The translations under genes were made by a program, and so were the position numbers. Source: Trichobilharzia regenti (lineage: Eukaryota > Platyhelminthes > Trematoda > Strigeidida > Schistosomatidae). Taken from it: a stretch of DNA of 64,000 bases. The first letter of the stretch is position 1. Each line of letters begins with the position of its first letter. Under the pieces are notes generated by a model, which saw only the letters and a list, made by a program, of their open reading frames with translations, searched no databases and had not been told where the DNA came from. Of this stretch, positions 1-11,936 are shown piece after piece. Where the stretch lies: assembly GCA_944472135.2 (NCBI GenBank), contig OX235267.1, forward strand, positions 23,871,349-23,935,348, in the 5' to 3' direction.

Positions 1-1625
1 TAAGAGTCAGGCGCAAAAGTGCATTGTCATCTTTGAGCAGTCTGGTGACTGAGGAGATGAACACTGGAAGTGTGTTTGCATCGCGCACATTAGCTGGTAG
101 TCTATTCCAAATGACTGAAAACTTATTTAAGAAGAAGTTGTACCGCACGTAAGTCTGACAGTGCTCCATAGCAGCTAGGTTGTGATGATTTCTAAGATTG
201 TAACTGATGACAGCGGTAGGTTTAGTTATTGGCTCGGAGGAATGCAAGAGAAGATTAGTTAGCTTGTAGTAAAAGATAAGGTTTAGCTTAAGGCGTCTTT
301 TCCAGAGGGGTTCTAATCTTAGTCTTCGCATCGCTCATGGTATTCCAGACCACTTTCTAAACCAAGAGTTCTTGAGGTAAACTGCCGTTGCACTCCCTCT
401 AATTTAAGCTTGTCATTTTGTCTGAGTCCGCTAAGAATAAACGGGCAGTATTCTAAGATAGGTCGGACACATACTTTGTATAATAAAACCCTAGTTTCAC
501 AACAAAAGAAATTGCGTGTTATGCATCCTATCAGCCTTCGCGTTTTACGTCTGGCATAATCAGTCTGTTCAGCGAACGTTAGGTTACTAGAGTATCTAAT
601 ACCGAGATCTACGACTGAGTTGAGCTTAGCTAGTTTTCGCCCATTTATTTCAAGAGTTAGATCAAGCTTACTGTTGCCGATACAAATCCAGCCGCATTTG
701 TCAATGTTAAAGTTTAGACAGGATTCAGCACACCACGTTGCAAGGCTACTTAGTTCAAGATGTATTTTAGTAACCATATCGCTTAATTCATGAGTGTAGC
801 AGGAGTAGACGACTTTGAGGTCGTCAGCATATAGGAATGGTTTACCTGAGGTGAAGCACTTGCAAATGCTGTTAATGTAGACTGTGAATAAAAGTGGACC
901 TAGGACACTACCTTGCACGACCCCACTTGAGATCTGCCTAGGATGAGACAATACAGATCCAACTTTGGTTATTTGTACCCTGTTGCTTAGAAATGATTTT
1001 AACCAGTTCAGTAATGGGTTGCGAATTCCACAAGAGTACAGCTTCTCAAAGAGAATACTGTGAGATACCATGTCAAATGCCCTAGATATATCGAAGTAGA
1101 GAACAACGACTAGCTTACGTGCTTCGCGACTACTAGTGATGCAGTTGAAAAAGTCGAAGTGGCAAGTAACGCAGGATCTATTTTTGAGAAATCCGTGTTG
1201 AGACCTTGTAACAAGATCTTCCCTAATTAGGTAGTCTGACAATTGATCTTTTACAACTTTCTCCATGATTCGTGAGATAACTGGGGTTATATTTATGGGT
1301 CTGTAATTGCGGACGTTTGCCCTATCACCAGATTTGTAATGTGGAATTATGAAGCTAGTTTTCCACTCACTAGGGTAAGTGCCAGTGTCCATAGATATTG
1401 AGAAGAATTTAAGAAGTAACAAGGGTATATCACACCCACTGTTTTTGAAAATTATCGAAGCGAGGCCATCCGGTCCCGTACTAGTGGAAGGTTTAAGGCT
1501 TTTAATTGCTTGTACTATTAACTGATTAGTGAACACAATGCTTTCAAGGGAAGAGATAGTAAGGGGAGCGGTTTCACCAGGCATATGTGTTTCTAAACTA
1601 AAGTTTGCAAACCAATCACTGAAAG
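1..1625 (-). pseudogene. CR1-like ORF2, reverse transcriptase part
   Basis: This is the reverse transcriptase half of ORF2, which copies element RNA at the nicked target. The longest open stretch is 319-1,584. It has the RT fingers (SxGPDGLxS, YRPINITPVISRIMEKV), GFLKNRSC, FDISRAFD, GVVQGSVLGPLLFTVYIN and an intact catalytic YADD. A one-base shift near 1,620 separates it from the endonuclease frame, and a second shift near 330 moves the C-terminus into another frame that stays open to position 1 (WNRLP and related CR1 C-terminal motifs are legible). The catalytic residues survive but the two frameshifts make it a pseudogene. Confidence 0.88.
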
Positions 1626-3128
1626 TTCACAGATAGTGGCAGGTTCATTGTAGATTACTTTGTCGTGAAGTAAGTATGGGATTTCCCTCGCCGACTGCAT
1701 TCGTTTTTTAAGAAGTGCCGTTAAGTTATAAACTTTGGAGGTACTTTCAAGTGCCGTTAACTCTTCGTCGAGGTCCTTTTGAGAGCGTAGGCGCTTGATA
1801 GATTCAAGAGACTCGTGGATTGAGAGCAATAGTGATATGTCCTTAGTGGAATAGTACTGTTTCTTCAGCTTCCTTAACTTATTACGGTGTGCCCTTGGAA
1901 TATATTCAGTTCGGTGTCTACTTAATTTCACTATTTTCTTTGGAGCAACTGTATCTAGACAAAGGGTAACATTCCTGTAAAACAGGGTTACTAAGGCCTC
2001 CAGGGAGTCAGTGGTAAAATAGTCATCCCATTGACAGAGTCGAATAAGTTCTTGGACTAATCCCCAGTCTGTATATTTGTAACTACGACATATTGTGCTT
2101 CCTGAGTCTTGTTTGTTTCCTGTATTTAGTGGTGAGAAAGGCAGAGAGCAGAGTACCATTCTATGGTCACTACTGGAAAATCGATTACCAACATACGTGG
2201 ATACTGGGATTGTGTCATGACAAAAAACAAGGTCCAACATGTTGTCACCACGAGTAGGTGTCTGGACGTGTTGTTGCCATCCATAACAGTCGATAGTGGC
2301 AAGTAATTCGTCGAAGCGTTGGGGGCCGGAACTAGTTAGCCAATTGACTTCTGGAAGATTGAAGTCCCCTGCAATTATTTTGTAATTAGCACTAAACGAG
2401 GATGCGTGTGCAAACGATTTAGCTAATAACGCATCAGTTTCTTTTGTTGAGCTTGGTGCTCGATAAACACAGCCTATGAGAAGTTTGTACTTATCTCCAT
2501 GTAAGACAACCCAGAGTGAGTCAGGTACATTATTCATTGTTTCATCTTCCACCTTACTGACTACAAATGAGCTATGTATATATATGAGACATCCTCCACC
2601 ACGCTTGCAATCTCTGTTTGCACGGTGTACAGTGTAATCATCGATACCTATATGCACATCAAGTATTTTTTATTTTGATTACAGCTTGATTCCACACCGT
2701 ATTTTTGGTACAAGTATGGAATTTTCAGCATGGATATCGGCAGCCCAAATTTCGCAGGCCGACCATAGATATCAGGTGTGCGTCGGCGTGGGCTCGAACC
2801 CCGGACCATATGCATGGTCGGCTAGAGTCCTAACCACTGTGCCACCGACGCACACAGAGGATGAGCACCATGACTCAGTAATCAGAGCTACAGTAGGCTT
2901 GGCGACTAATAATAATGTCCTTAGTTCAGATATCTTATTGATTAAGGAACGTGCATTAATTAGCAATATCGTGAATAAGTCACGGGATACTACAAATTGG
3001 CTTAAAATGTCACCATAACCTAAATCTATTTGTGCGTCAGCACCGCAAGAATTTATGAATGAAAAGGAGGTCGGACTGGGTGTCTGCACATCGGAGTTGG
3101 TGTGCAATGAGGTGGTCCTAGGTGCCAT
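1593..3128 (-). pseudogene. CR1-like ORF2, endonuclease part, split by a SINE
   Basis: This is the N-terminal apurinic-type (EEP) endonuclease of ORF2, which nicks the genomic target. It begins at an ATG at 3,128 with a leader followed by the NARSLxNKIxEL block and the catalytic ITESW block. A tRNA-derived SINE then interrupts it (2,664-2,856). Coding resumes at about 2,660 with the RGGGCLIYI block, IAGDFNLPxVNW and SSDHRMVL, which carry the usual Asp, Asn and His residues. Residues encoded by the SINE are an artefact of the insertion. The first 76 bases overlap the end of ORF1 in another frame, a common arrangement for this kind of element. Confidence 0.85.
2664..2856 (-). repeat. tRNA-derived SINE, copy A
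   Basis: Read on the minus strand the copy starts GCGTCGGTGGCACAGTGG, a tRNA-like A box. It continues to a B box (GGTTCGAGCCC), then a non-tRNA body with GGTCGGCCTGC and the terminal AAGCTGTAATC, and ends in an A-rich tail. Internal A and B boxes imply RNA polymerase III transcription, and movement would depend on RT from another element. It splits the CR1 endonuclease between the ESW block and the GGGCLIYI block. At least four more copies lie in this window. I could not define a clean target-site duplication. Confidence 0.88.
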
Positions 3129-3671
3129 GGGTCGTACCAGTGATTCGGGACACCTGGAAAATTTACCATGTGTTCCTGGATATAAGGGTAGTACAGGTTG
3201 GGCCTAGGTTGACGGTTAAAAGGCATAGCATCAAAAGGTCTACCCATCCAACTGCTATTCGTCATACCGGTATACACCTTCGGGTTGTTTTTACAACTTA
3301 AAGGGAATTGTGAAGGAAGGTGCTTTGGCTGCAAGACTTTAGGAGTCTCGGAGCCTGACTTTCTATAAGGTGGGGCATGCGGGAAACCTCCAGATATACT
3401 TATGTTTCTAGAGGAGTTTTTCGTAACAAGTGATGGTTTGTTAACATTCTTACTCTCAGCAGGCTTATTGAATACAAAGTATTCTTCCCCATCATTAGTC
3501 TCAACCCTGCGAAATTTGTTCATCGTGGTGAGGTTACTACGTTTGGGGGGAAATTTCTTAGAACAACTTGCAGAAGTTCTAGTCATTTTAACATCTTGCG
3601 ATGAGGCTTTATTTACAGGGGTACTGGTATCTAAATCAGTTCCTAGTTCCATTGGCAGGTGTGGTTGTTGT

Positions 3672-4131
3672 TGTGGAGTCCTCAAAAATCAACTTATCCA
3701 AATTTTACTACTATGTAAATAATGAACATATTGTACACCACTTTGTTTTAACCAGAAACTCTGTACTTTGACTTTACCTCGGGTTTTGAATAAATATACA
3801 GCTGTGCCTTCGACTCTCCGTCTTCTCCACCATCTCAACTGCCGTCGATCAATCCTAATCACCTGCTTTCTATCTCTGATTTTTGCAGGAGCACCGTAGT
3901 TTCTTCCTACGTACTTTGGTCGACCTCCGGCAACGTTAACATTGGAGAATTACTACTGGAGCAGTCTTTCCGCAGCACCTGGAGTCTATTACGTTTATTG
4001 TGGACTTTGGATCTTTGTAAACTCAAGTAATCAAACTTTAATACATTCTTCCCGTAACTAAACTCATTTGGTATTTTATTTTCTACTTGAATTTGGGTAA
4101 CTAAGCTAATAGAGTGAAAAGGTCCACCACA
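3672..4131 (+). repeat. 5' LTR of intact gypsy element
   Basis: 460 bases starting TGTGGAGTCC and ending GGTCCACCACA. A TATA-like GAATAAATATACA lies near 3,787 and would set the RNA start. The LTR is followed at once by a primer-binding-like segment (TTGGTGAGCCCG). It differs from the 3' LTR at three sites around 3,986-4,010. Confidence 0.95.
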
Positions 4132-4313
4132 ATAATTGGTGAGCCCGTTTCGAACCCTTTTTTTATGGTTAACCCGTTTTCGAACCTTTTTGTTTCGATA
4201 GTTACCTCGTTTTGAACATTTTTGTTGCTATTTTGTCCTTATAAACTCGCACTGCTTTAATTTTTGTTACCACAAGTTTTTCTATTTTGTATATCTATAT
4301 ACTTACATATTAT

Positions 4314-5210
4314 ATGACAATGGCTCCACCTAAACGTACCACTGTTGCTGAAGAAGGTAATAAAGGCGAAGAGACACAGAACTCTGCTGTTAACGCCTTG
4401 CCGGATTTAAGACTACCTCAATTTGATCTGGCTGAACCACGTGTCTGGTTCACAGTCATTGAACAGTTGTTTGCAGCTCGAGGTATTACGTCGCAGATCG
4501 CCATGTATGGTTGCGTATTAGCAGCAATTCCCACGGAAGTACTACGAGAGGTTATCGATGTCATAGACAGCAAACCTACAGACTCTCAATATGACAAACT
4601 AAAAGCTGCACTCATCCAGCGGACCACTCTCTCCGATGAGAAACGCATACAACAACTACTTACTTCGTGTGATCTAGGTACAAAAAAGCCATCTCAACTA
4701 CTTAGACATATGCGCCAGTTGATTGGGTCACACAAAGTAGATGAGTTAATTCTACGTCAGATGTTCTTACAACGTTTACCACAAAATGTTCAACAAATCC
4801 TAACAATATCTTCTAGGACGACAGACCTTGAAGAATTAGCTAAAATGGCAGACGATATCATGGATGTGTTATCAAATAATGGCATAAATAGCGTGTCTAC
4901 CGAGGCAGTACCACCAAGCCCTTCCACATCTATGAAGGACGCACCAATGTTTTGGTTACTTTCCCAGTTAACATCTCAAATGCAAGATTTACGACTGGAA
5001 GTGTCCGAGCTTCGAGCACAAAGGAACCAGTCACATACGGTATCCAAGCAACGGCGATCAAGATCTAGACGACGTTCTAGAACACCGTCTCAAAGCCGTA
5101 ACATTTGTTGGTATCATAGGAGGTATGGGCATAATGCCCTGAAGTGTATTCGACCGTGTATGTACAACAGTAGTAACTCATCTCAGGGAAACTCCCCAGC
5201 CAGACAGTAA
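4314..5210 (+). CDS. gag: Gag of intact gypsy element
   Basis: Structural protein that packages element RNA into virus-like particles. I start it at the ATG at 4,314 (a second ATG at 4,320 has an equally good context); the frame is open further upstream but without an earlier ATG. The first 200 residues contain the [13 protein letters not shown] block and the [10 protein letters not shown] block typical of gypsy capsids. A basic RS/RR stretch near residue 250 precedes a [15 protein letters not shown] finger. This CHCC arrangement, in place of the retroviral CCHC, is a hallmark of the CsRn1 group. The stop TAA shares one base with the pol ATG (TAATG), so pol may be made by termination and reinitiation. 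Confidence 0.93.
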   Translation: MTMAPPKRTTVAEEGNKGEETQNSAVNALPDLRLPQFDLAEPRVWFTVIEQLFAARGITSQIAMYGCVLAAIPTEVLREVIDVIDSKPTDSQYDKLKAALIQRTTLSDEKRIQQLLTSCDLGTKKPSQLLRHMRQLIGSHKVDELILRQMFLQRLPQNVQQILTISSRTTDLEELAKMADDIMDVLSNNGINSVSTEAVPPSPSTSMKDAPMFWLLSQLTSQMQDLRLEVSELRAQRNQSHTVSKQRRSRSRRRSRTPSQSRNICWYHRRYGHNALKCIRPCMYNSSNSSQGNSPARQ

Positions 5211-8200
5211 TGGCGACGGCTGTTAATGGCAATCACCCCAGTCGCCTTTTCTATGTGAGGGATTTGACTACCGGCACATTATTCCTGGTAGATACAGGCG
5301 CCGAGGTCAGTGTTATTCCCCCCTCACTATCCAGGCGATCAGCCAAAATACCTGGAAAACTTTCACTCCGTGCTGCCAACCAAACCAACATACAGACGTA
5401 TGGCGAACAGTCAATGATTTTAAATTTAGGACTACGCCGACGTTTCACATGGATCTTCATAGTAGCTGACGTACGTCACGCTATACTAGGTGCAGACTTC
5501 CTAAGTCACTTCAATCTGTTAGTTGATATCAGCAAGAAAAAACTGGTTGACAATTGCACCCAACTCAAGATCCATGGTATTACATGTGACTACTCGGTTC
5601 ATAGCATCTGTATAGAAAAGCCGGAGAGTGAAATGTTCTCTGCTTTATTGAAACGATTTCCTAAAATCCTTAAACCATCATACAACGTTGAAGATATATC
5701 TCATACAGTTACGCATAAGATCATCACAACAGGACAACCTGTGAAGGCACGTCCACGACGGTTACCACCCGATAAACTAGCAGCAGCTAAGTCGGAATTC
5801 GAACATATGATGCAGCTAGGTATCATACGACCATCTAACAGCCCATGGTCTTCACCTCTGCACATGGTACCTAAAACTAATCATGACTGGCGACCATGTG
5901 GAGATTATCGCGCTTTGAATAACGCTACGGTCCCAGATCGTTATCCTATACCTCATCTCCACGACTTCTCCTTGACCTTACATGGAAAGACCGTTTTTAC
6001 CAAAGTTGACTTGGTCAGGGCATATCATCAAATACCAGTCGCTCCAGAAGACATTGCAAAAACAGCAATTATTACGCCTTTTGGATTATTCGAATTCTTG
6101 AGAATGCCTTTCGGACTAAAGAATGCTGCTCAAACATTTCAGCGTTTTATGGACCAAGTTACCCAAGGTCTTGATTTCGTCTTTGTATATATCGACGATG
6201 TCTTAATTGCCAGCTCATCGATGGAAGAACATATGCAACACTTAAGCCTGTTATTTCAAAGGTTTGAACAATTTGGAGTTGTTATCAATCCAAAGAAATG
6301 TATTTTTGGTTCCCCTTCCATTGAATTCTTAGGACATCGAATAACTGCCGAAGGCATCAGACCTACCGAAGATAAGATAGAAACTATTAAGAACTTTCCC
6401 GAACCTGATTCCTTAAAGAAACTTAGACGTTTTCTCGGGATGTTCAACTTCTACCGACGTTTTATTCCATCATGTGCCTCCATAGTTCAACCACTGACCG
6501 ACCTACTTAGATGCAATTCGAAGAAATTTCAGTGGTCTGAAGAAGCAAAAGCAGCATTTAATAATGCAAAAGATGCCTTATCCAACGTCGTAATGTTATC
6601 TCACATCAACCCAGAAGCTTCACTCATTTTATGTACAGATGCATCGCAGGTAGCAGTGGGAGCAGTTTTACAACAAAAGTTCAATAATGACACCACTCCA
6701 CTTGCTTTCTTCTCCAAGAAGTTGGAACCTGCGCAAACTCGTTACAGTACCTTTGGCAGAGAACTGTTAGCCATCTACCTAGCAGTGAAACATTTCAGCT
6801 TCTTACTACAAGGTCGACATTTTACTATCTTAACCGACCATAAGCCTCTTTGTTATGCTTTCACCACTTCGTTGGACAGACACTCTCCGAGAGAAGCCAG
6901 ACAACTGGATTACATCTCACAATTCTCAACAGACATCCAGTTCATCAAAGGAGATTCTAATATCGTAGCCGATTCTTTGTCTCGATGTGACGTTAATCAC
7001 CTATCTTCGATAGATATTAGCTTAGACAATATTGCCAAGCTGCAGAAAAATGACGCCGAACTCCATACTTGTAGACGAAACTCCTCCCTACAGTTGCAGG
7101 ATGTACCTATTCCCCTGTCTGATACAACTATCGTCTGCGACGTTTCAACGGGAGTTCATAGACCTTTTGTTCCACTAAGTTGTCGAAAACCTTTGTTTGA
7201 ACATCTACATTCATTGTCTCATCCTGGAGTGCGTGCTACAGTCAAGTTGATCAGCGAGCGTTTTGTTTGGCCCAAGATGAACTCCGATATTCGGAAATGG
7301 GCCCGCCAATGCTTGCAATGTCAAAGATCCAAGGTACATCATCACACCGTCACACCTCCAAAACAGTTCAATTTACCCGATAAACGATTTCAACACGTTC
7401 ATATAGATGTTGTTGGACCATTACCGCCATCCAGAGGATTTACTCATATACTTACTGCGATTGATCGATTTACCCGATGGGCTATTGCTTGTCCACTCAA
7501 CGATATATCTGCAGAAAATATCGCTTTGGTTTTCTTAGATCGCTGGGTGTCAAACTACGGAGTACCCACAACTATTACAACAGACCGAGGAGCTCAATTT
7601 CAATCAACTCTGTTTCGAGAGTTTACGAGACTCCTTGGAGTGAACCATATCTCCACTACAGCTTATCATCCTGCAGCGAATGGTCTGGTGGAACGTTTCC
7701 ATCGACAACTGAAAAGCTCGCTTATGGCACAAGCTGACTCATCTAAGTGGAGTGAACACCTACCATTAGTTCTTCTCAGTATCCGATCAACTGTAAAAGA
7801 AGATTTGGGATGTACACCAGCTCAACTTGTGTATGGTACTACCCTCACATTGCCTGGTCAGTTAGTTCCGTCTAATGATTCAACTGAAGTAAATATCTCC
7901 GACTTCACCAACCGCCTTACCCAGCATATGCTTCAGCTTAGACCAGTAGCCCCTCGCCAATCACTTCAGAAAGCTCAAGTAAATAAGAACCTACTCACTA
8001 GCAAATTTGTATTTGTTCGCGTCGATGCCATTAGAAAAGGTCTACAACATCCATATGAAGGTCCTTTTCTAGTACTTAAACGCACCGAAAAATACTTCAC
8101 GCTGAACAAACATGGTAAACCGGAGACTGTTTCTATCGACCGTCTTAAACCAGCGTACACCGACAGCGAACATGAAACACTAGCAACGCCGACACCAATA

Positions 8201-8317
8201 AACAATCAGCAAGTCAATGCAACTCCAACTCTCCCGCTCTTCACTCTTCCCCCTGTACAGACACGCAGTGGGCGGCAGATCTGTAAACCTGCCCGCTATG
8301 TTCATTTCATTGACTGA
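5210..8317 (+). CDS. pol: Pol polyprotein of intact gypsy element
   Basis: A 1,035-residue open frame with domains in gypsy order. The aspartic protease has [12 protein letters not shown] (Asp at residue 28). RT has the [11 protein letters not shown] block, [15 protein letters not shown] and YIDD at residue 327. RNase H has [15 protein letters not shown] and ILTDHKPL. Integrase has an HHCC finger around residues 665-710 (CLQCQR) and a DDE core with [18 protein letters not shown] and [13 protein letters not shown]. The C-terminus includes a GPF/Y-like block ([12 protein letters not shown]). No stop or frameshift is visible and every catalytic motif is present, so the protein could be functional. 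It begins on the last base of the gag stop codon. Confidence 0.95.
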   Translation: MATAVNGNHPSRLFYVRDLTTGTLFLVDTGAEVSVIPPSLSRRSAKIPGKLSLRAANQTNIQTYGEQSMILNLGLRRRFTWIFIVADVRHAILGADFLSHFNLLVDISKKKLVDNCTQLKIHGITCDYSVHSICIEKPESEMFSALLKRFPKILKPSYNVEDISHTVTHKIITTGQPVKARPRRLPPDKLAAAKSEFEHMMQLGIIRPSNSPWSSPLHMVPKTNHDWRPCGDYRALNNATVPDRYPIPHLHDFSLTLHGKTVFTKVDLVRAYHQIPVAPEDIAKTAIITPFGLFEFLRMPFGLKNAAQTFQRFMDQVTQGLDFVFVYIDDVLIASSSMEEHMQHLSLLFQRFEQFGVVINPKKCIFGSPSIEFLGHRITAEGIRPTEDKIETIKNFPEPDSLKKLRRFLGMFNFYRRFIPSCASIVQPLTDLLRCNSKKFQWSEEAKAAFNNAKDALSNVVMLSHINPEASLILCTDASQVAVGAVLQQKFNNDTTPLAFFSKKLEPAQTRYSTFGRELLAIYLAVKHFSFLLQGRHFTILTDHKPLCYAFTTSLDRHSPREARQLDYISQFSTDIQFIKGDSNIVADSLSRCDVNHLSSIDISLDNIAKLQKNDAELHTCRRNSSLQLQDVPIPLSDTTIVCDVSTGVHRPFVPLSCRKPLFEHLHSLSHPGVRATVKLISERFVWPKMNSDIRKWARQCLQCQRSKVHHHTVTPPKQFNLPDKRFQHVHIDVVGPLPPSRGFTHILTAIDRFTRWAIACPLNDISAENIALVFLDRWVSNYGVPTTITTDRGAQFQSTLFREFTRLLGVNHISTTAYHPAANGLVERFHRQLKSSLMAQADSSKWSEHLPLVLLSIRSTVKEDLGCTPAQLVYGTTLTLPGQLVPSNDSTEVNISDFTNRLTQHMLQLRPVAPRQSLQKAQVNKNLLTSKFVFVRVDAIRKGLQHPYEGPFLVLKRTEKYFTLNKHGKPETVSIDRLKPAYTDSEHETLATPTPINNQQVNATPTLPLFTLPPVQTRSGRQICKPARYVHFID

Positions 8318-8772
8318 CATAAACGTTAACCTCATTTAGACATACTTCTCATTACTATTGTTGTTAACATTCACTTCATTATAACCATTAATATTTATTA
8401 GTATTATTATTTGCTGTTCGTCAACTGTACTGCAAGCACACGCATTCACCAAGTATATGTATATATCTATTTATATATGAATTTCACAAATGTTAACGAA
8501 CATGTCATGGTTTATTATGTACATAAATTTTTATTTAAAATTATAACAAGTTTTGATTTTTTTTTAAATTCCTGTATGTGCTTGTATGTGCTAAACTTTA
8601 TACGACACGGATGCATTCCATACATCCTGATCTAACTTTGTATCCTTATTGTTGTTGTTATTTTTTGTTATCCATATTGTTGACATTATCCCTTATTTAT
8701 GTTGCTTATATTCATGTAATCGTCCACGAGGGCAGTACTGATGGTCCTCCGGACCTCTAAGAGGGGGAGCCC
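8318..8772 (+). other. 3' untranslated part and polypurine tract of gypsy element
   Basis: AT-rich sequence without a convincing coding frame. It ends in the purine run AAGAGGGGGAG at about 8,759-8,769, immediately before the 3' LTR; this is where plus-strand priming would be expected. Confidence 0.75.
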
Positions 8773-9232
8773 TGTGGAGTCCTCAAAAATCAACTTATCC
8801 AAATTTTACTACTATGTAAATAATGAACATATTGTACACCACTTTGTTTTAACCAGAAACTCTGTACTTTGACTTTACCTCGGGTTTTGAATAAATATAC
8901 AGCTGTGCCTTCGACTCTCCGTCTTCTCCACCATCTCAACTGCCGTCGATCAATCCTAATCACCTGCTTTCTATCTCTGATTTTTGCAGGAGCACCGTAG
9001 TTTCTTCCTACGTACTTTGGTCGACCTCCGGCAACGTTAACATTGGAGAATTACTACTGGAGCAGTCTTTCCGCAGCACCTGGAGTCTATAACGTTTATT
9101 GTGGAAGTTGGATCTTTGTAAACTCAAGTAATCAAACTTTAATACATTCTTCCCGTAACTAAACTCATTTGGTATTTTATTTTCTACTTGAATTTGGGTA
9201 ACTAAGCTAATAGAGTGAAAAGGTCCACCACA
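8773..9232 (+). repeat. 3' LTR of intact gypsy element
   Basis: 460 bases, the same as the 5' LTR except for three substitutions near 9,087-9,108. The next four bases are TTGT, matching the four before the 5' LTR. Confidence 0.95.
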
Positions 9233-9281
9233 TTGTGTAGTTTGCTGAATGCTAGTTTCAGCACTAGGTGTCTGTTGCTGT

Positions 9282-10748
9282 ATTTATATTATTATTGTAT
9301 CCTTTAGTTCCTAGAGGAACATAGGGCTTCAGCTGCGCACCTCCATTGACTTCGGTTTTTTGACAACTTTTTCACCCTGCTCCAGGTCTGCCCACATGCT
9401 TTCATCTCCTCTTCACATGACCTCCTCCAAGTCACCCTTGGACGACCAACTCGCCGCCTCCCTTTCGGGTTCCACTCGAGGGCTTGTCTAGTGATGTCAC
9501 TTGTTGGTTTCCTCAGCGTATGGCCAATCCATCTCCATTTCTTTCTGCCTATTTGTTTAACAATCGGTTCCTGATTGGTTCGCTCCCAGAGATCCCTGTT
9601 GCTGATCTTTTCTGGCCATCTGATCTTGAGTATTGAGCGGAGACAGTTGTTAATGAAGGTTTGAAGTTTGTTTGAGATGCTCTTTATGACGCGCCAAGTC
9701 TCTGATCCGTATAGTAGCACTGACTTCACATTGGAGTTGAAAATCCGGATCTTATTTTTGATGCTGAATGCTGTTGACCTCCACACAGATTTGAGAGTAA
9801 TGAAAGCTTGTCTTGCTTTTCCGATTCTGGCTTTGATGTCCTCGTCAGTTCCGCCTGTAGTTGAGACGATGCTTCCCAGGTAGGTGAAGGAGGTTGTTTC
9901 TTTCAGGTTCTTCCCATTTATGCTTATTGTGGTCTGTTGTTGCTGTTGATGTTGGCAAGGAATCTTCATCATCTCTGTTTTATCTATGTTCACGTGAAGT
10001 CCTATCTTTGATGCTTCTTCTGCCAATTTGTTACTTTTCATTTGCATATCTTCCAGTTTATGGGAAATCAGACATATATCATCGGCGAAATCCAGATCCT
10101 CCAAGTCTTTTGTGTCAGTCCATTTTATGCCTGTTCCCTCGTTGGTTGACGTTGTCTGTCGCATTATCCAATCGATTGCAATCAGGAAGATCATTGGTGA
10201 TAATAGACAGCCTTGCCTCACTCCCGTCCTCACTTCGAAGGCTTCCGTAAGTTTCCCGTTGTGGACTACTTGGCATGCAGCATTGTCGTATAACTGTTGG
10301 ATGAGGTGTATAATTGTCGATGGGACCCCGTAGTAGCGAAGTAGTTTCCAAATGACCTCTCGATCGACGCTGTCGAAGGCCTTTTCAAAGTCGATGAAGT
10401 TGAGATAGAGAGGTGACTGCCATTCCAAGCTTTGTTCAATGATGATCCGTAGAGTGGCGATTTGATCAATACATGATTTGTTTCTCCTGAATCCAGCCTG
10501 TTCCGGACGAAGTTTTTCATCTAGGGCCTGTTTGATTCTCTCCAGGATGATGCGACTTAGTATCTTGCTTGGAATGGACAGAAGCATAATTCCCCGCCAG
10601 TTTTTACATTGACTTAAGTCTCCTTTCTTTGGAAGTTTGAATAAGTAACTGTTCTTCCAATCCTCGGGTACTTTGCCCTCTTTCCACACCTTCTCCAGTA
10701 GTGGTGTCATCAAGTCCGCTGTTGTCTCTGGGTCTATTTTCAAAGCCT
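9282..10748 (-). mobile_element. 5'-truncated RTE-type non-LTR retrotransposon
   Basis: An insertion in CR1 ORF1, bounded by a perfect 10-base duplication, CTGTTGCTGT at 9,272-9,281 and at 10,749-10,758. Only the 3' 1.47 kb is present, as expected of aborted target-primed reverse transcription. The 3' end on the minus strand is short and AT-rich (AAAGGATACAATAATAATAT), and the fragment at 45,475-46,085 ends in nearly the same way. Confidence 0.92.
9304..10748 (-). CDS. RTE-type reverse transcriptase, N-terminally truncated
   Basis: An open frame of about 480 residues with no endonuclease, because the element is cut at its 5' end. RT blocks in order are VPEDWKNSYLFKLPKKGD, NWRGIMLLSIPSKILSRI, EQAGFRRNKSCIDQI, FIDFEKAFDSVDR, GVRQGCLLSPMIF and the catalytic FADD. 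A C-terminal Cys-poor block with RKWRWIGHTLRK and [15 protein letters not shown] follows, as in RTE elements of schistosomes (SR2-like). There is no in-frame stop, so the copy is young, but without its 5' end and promoter it cannot be an autonomous gene. The frame enters from CR1 sequence and has no start codon of its own. Confidence 0.92.
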
Positions 10749-11528
10749 CTGTTGCTGTGCACGATCCTTATTTGGTAAATCAAAGCTAGAGGAGGTGACC
10801 AGATTATTACTACGCATTATTCTGCGCTGACACGGTGTTTTATCCTGAGCTACGGTTATAGACTTATAACTGCTATTCAGTCTTAAGTGATCCTGACATT
10901 TAGTAAACTTACTAGCATCAAGGGAATTACTGAATTGAAAAATGATGGGGCAGTTAGCCTGGTTAGACTTTTTACGAAGTCGTTTGCATTCACATGGAAC
11001 ACTAGCCATGCCGCAACAAATCAGGATTTTGTGTCTTACAGATTTCAGGGGCAGAGAATCTGGGACGTTGTAAACTATAGCCTGGTGAGAAGAGGTTATA
11101 CGCTTCATCACCTCCGTAGCCAAGCAGTCAATCAGATTTTCAGCTTTATTTAGGTTGTCTGAAGATATTTTAGGATGTTGTTTTAACAGACAGGCTATCG
11201 GGTCTAAATTCAAAAGCTTATTATGAGTTACATCCAGTAAACACTTAACCTGGCCAATTTCAGAACGGCTGTCCGTGGTATTTGAGATTGGCAGTGACAT
11301 ACTATCAAACTGATCTAATTTTTTCTGAATTTCACTTACTTGCTTCTGCATATCTTTCAAAAGGAGGTTTAGTTTACAGAACTCAGAGTTCTCTAACAGA
11401 ACATCTTTCACCTGTATCACAGGAGTGAGATCTGCACTCAAACCATTTTGAGGGCTAGCAGTTGATACTGTATTACCAGGCGGTAATGCAGTTATAACCG
11501 AATTTAAGCCACTATCTAAAACAAATGT

Positions 11529-11936
11529 CCCAGTCGGTTAATGCACATGGGCAAACGTGGGATAAAAGGGTAATTTAGATCGGCAAACACGTGGGCAAAA
11601 GATGGTGTAAATGCAACCGATTTTACCCACTTTGGCCACATTTCCCACTTTTTCCCCGTTTTCCCATGTCCAGGTAAAATTTGTTTGTCCCACCTTTTCC
11701 CAGTTTTCCCACGTAACCCACGTTTTCACCCATTTATCCCATGTGCAGGAATTCAAAATATACCCACTTTTTCCCCGTTTGCCCATGTCATTTTAGAAAA
11801 CAGCCCACTTATTCCCACTTTGCCCATGTTAGAAACGAAAACAGCCCACCTTATCCCACTTTGCCCACAATTAAACGGAAAACTACCCACGTTTTTACCC
11901 ACATATCCCAGGTCCACTAAAAAGTAACCGACTGGG
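11529..11936. mobile_element. CCC-rich element with 12-base terminal inverted repeats
   Basis: The ends are CCCAGTCGGTTA (11,529-11,540) and its exact reverse complement TAACCGACTGGG (11,925-11,936). Between them the strand is filled with degenerate repeats built on TTTGCCCATGT, CCCACTT and TTTTCCC. The first 70 bases carry the same repeats in the opposite orientation. The element cuts CR1 ORF1 after its 13th codon. Removing it with one copy of a 2-base AC flank restores the ORF1 frame. It codes for nothing convincing, so it looks like a non-autonomous DNA element. I do not recognise the superfamily. Confidence 0.7.

Larger units (their letters stand above)
3672..9232 (+). mobile_element. Intact Ty3/gypsy element, CsRn1/Boudicca-like
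   Basis: A complete LTR retrotransposon of 5,561 bases. LTRs of 460 bases lie at 3,672-4,131 and 8,773-9,232; both begin TGTGG and end CCACCACA. I count three mismatches between them, so the insertion is recent. Both flanks carry TTGT (3,668-3,671 and 9,233-9,236), a 4-base TSD. A primer-binding-like stretch (TTGGTGAGCCCG) follows the 5' LTR, and a polypurine tract precedes the 3' LTR. gag and pol are open throughout. There is no envelope-like gene. The Gag finger and the protease sequence point to the CsRn1 group of trematode elements; assignment to a named family would need a search. Confidence 0.95.

Noticed and set aside
2686..3018. Plus-strand 110-codon frame, and a similar one at 55,292-55,624
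   Set aside because: Both are read through the tRNA-derived SINE; the shared protein stretch is the SINE sequence.
3672..9232. Endogenous retrovirus with envelope
   Set aside because: The region between pol and the 3' LTR is 455 bases of non-coding DNA, so there is no envelope gene.
10028..10520. Several frames overlapping the RTE reverse transcriptase
   Set aside because: Shadows of the long RT frame with no motifs of their own.
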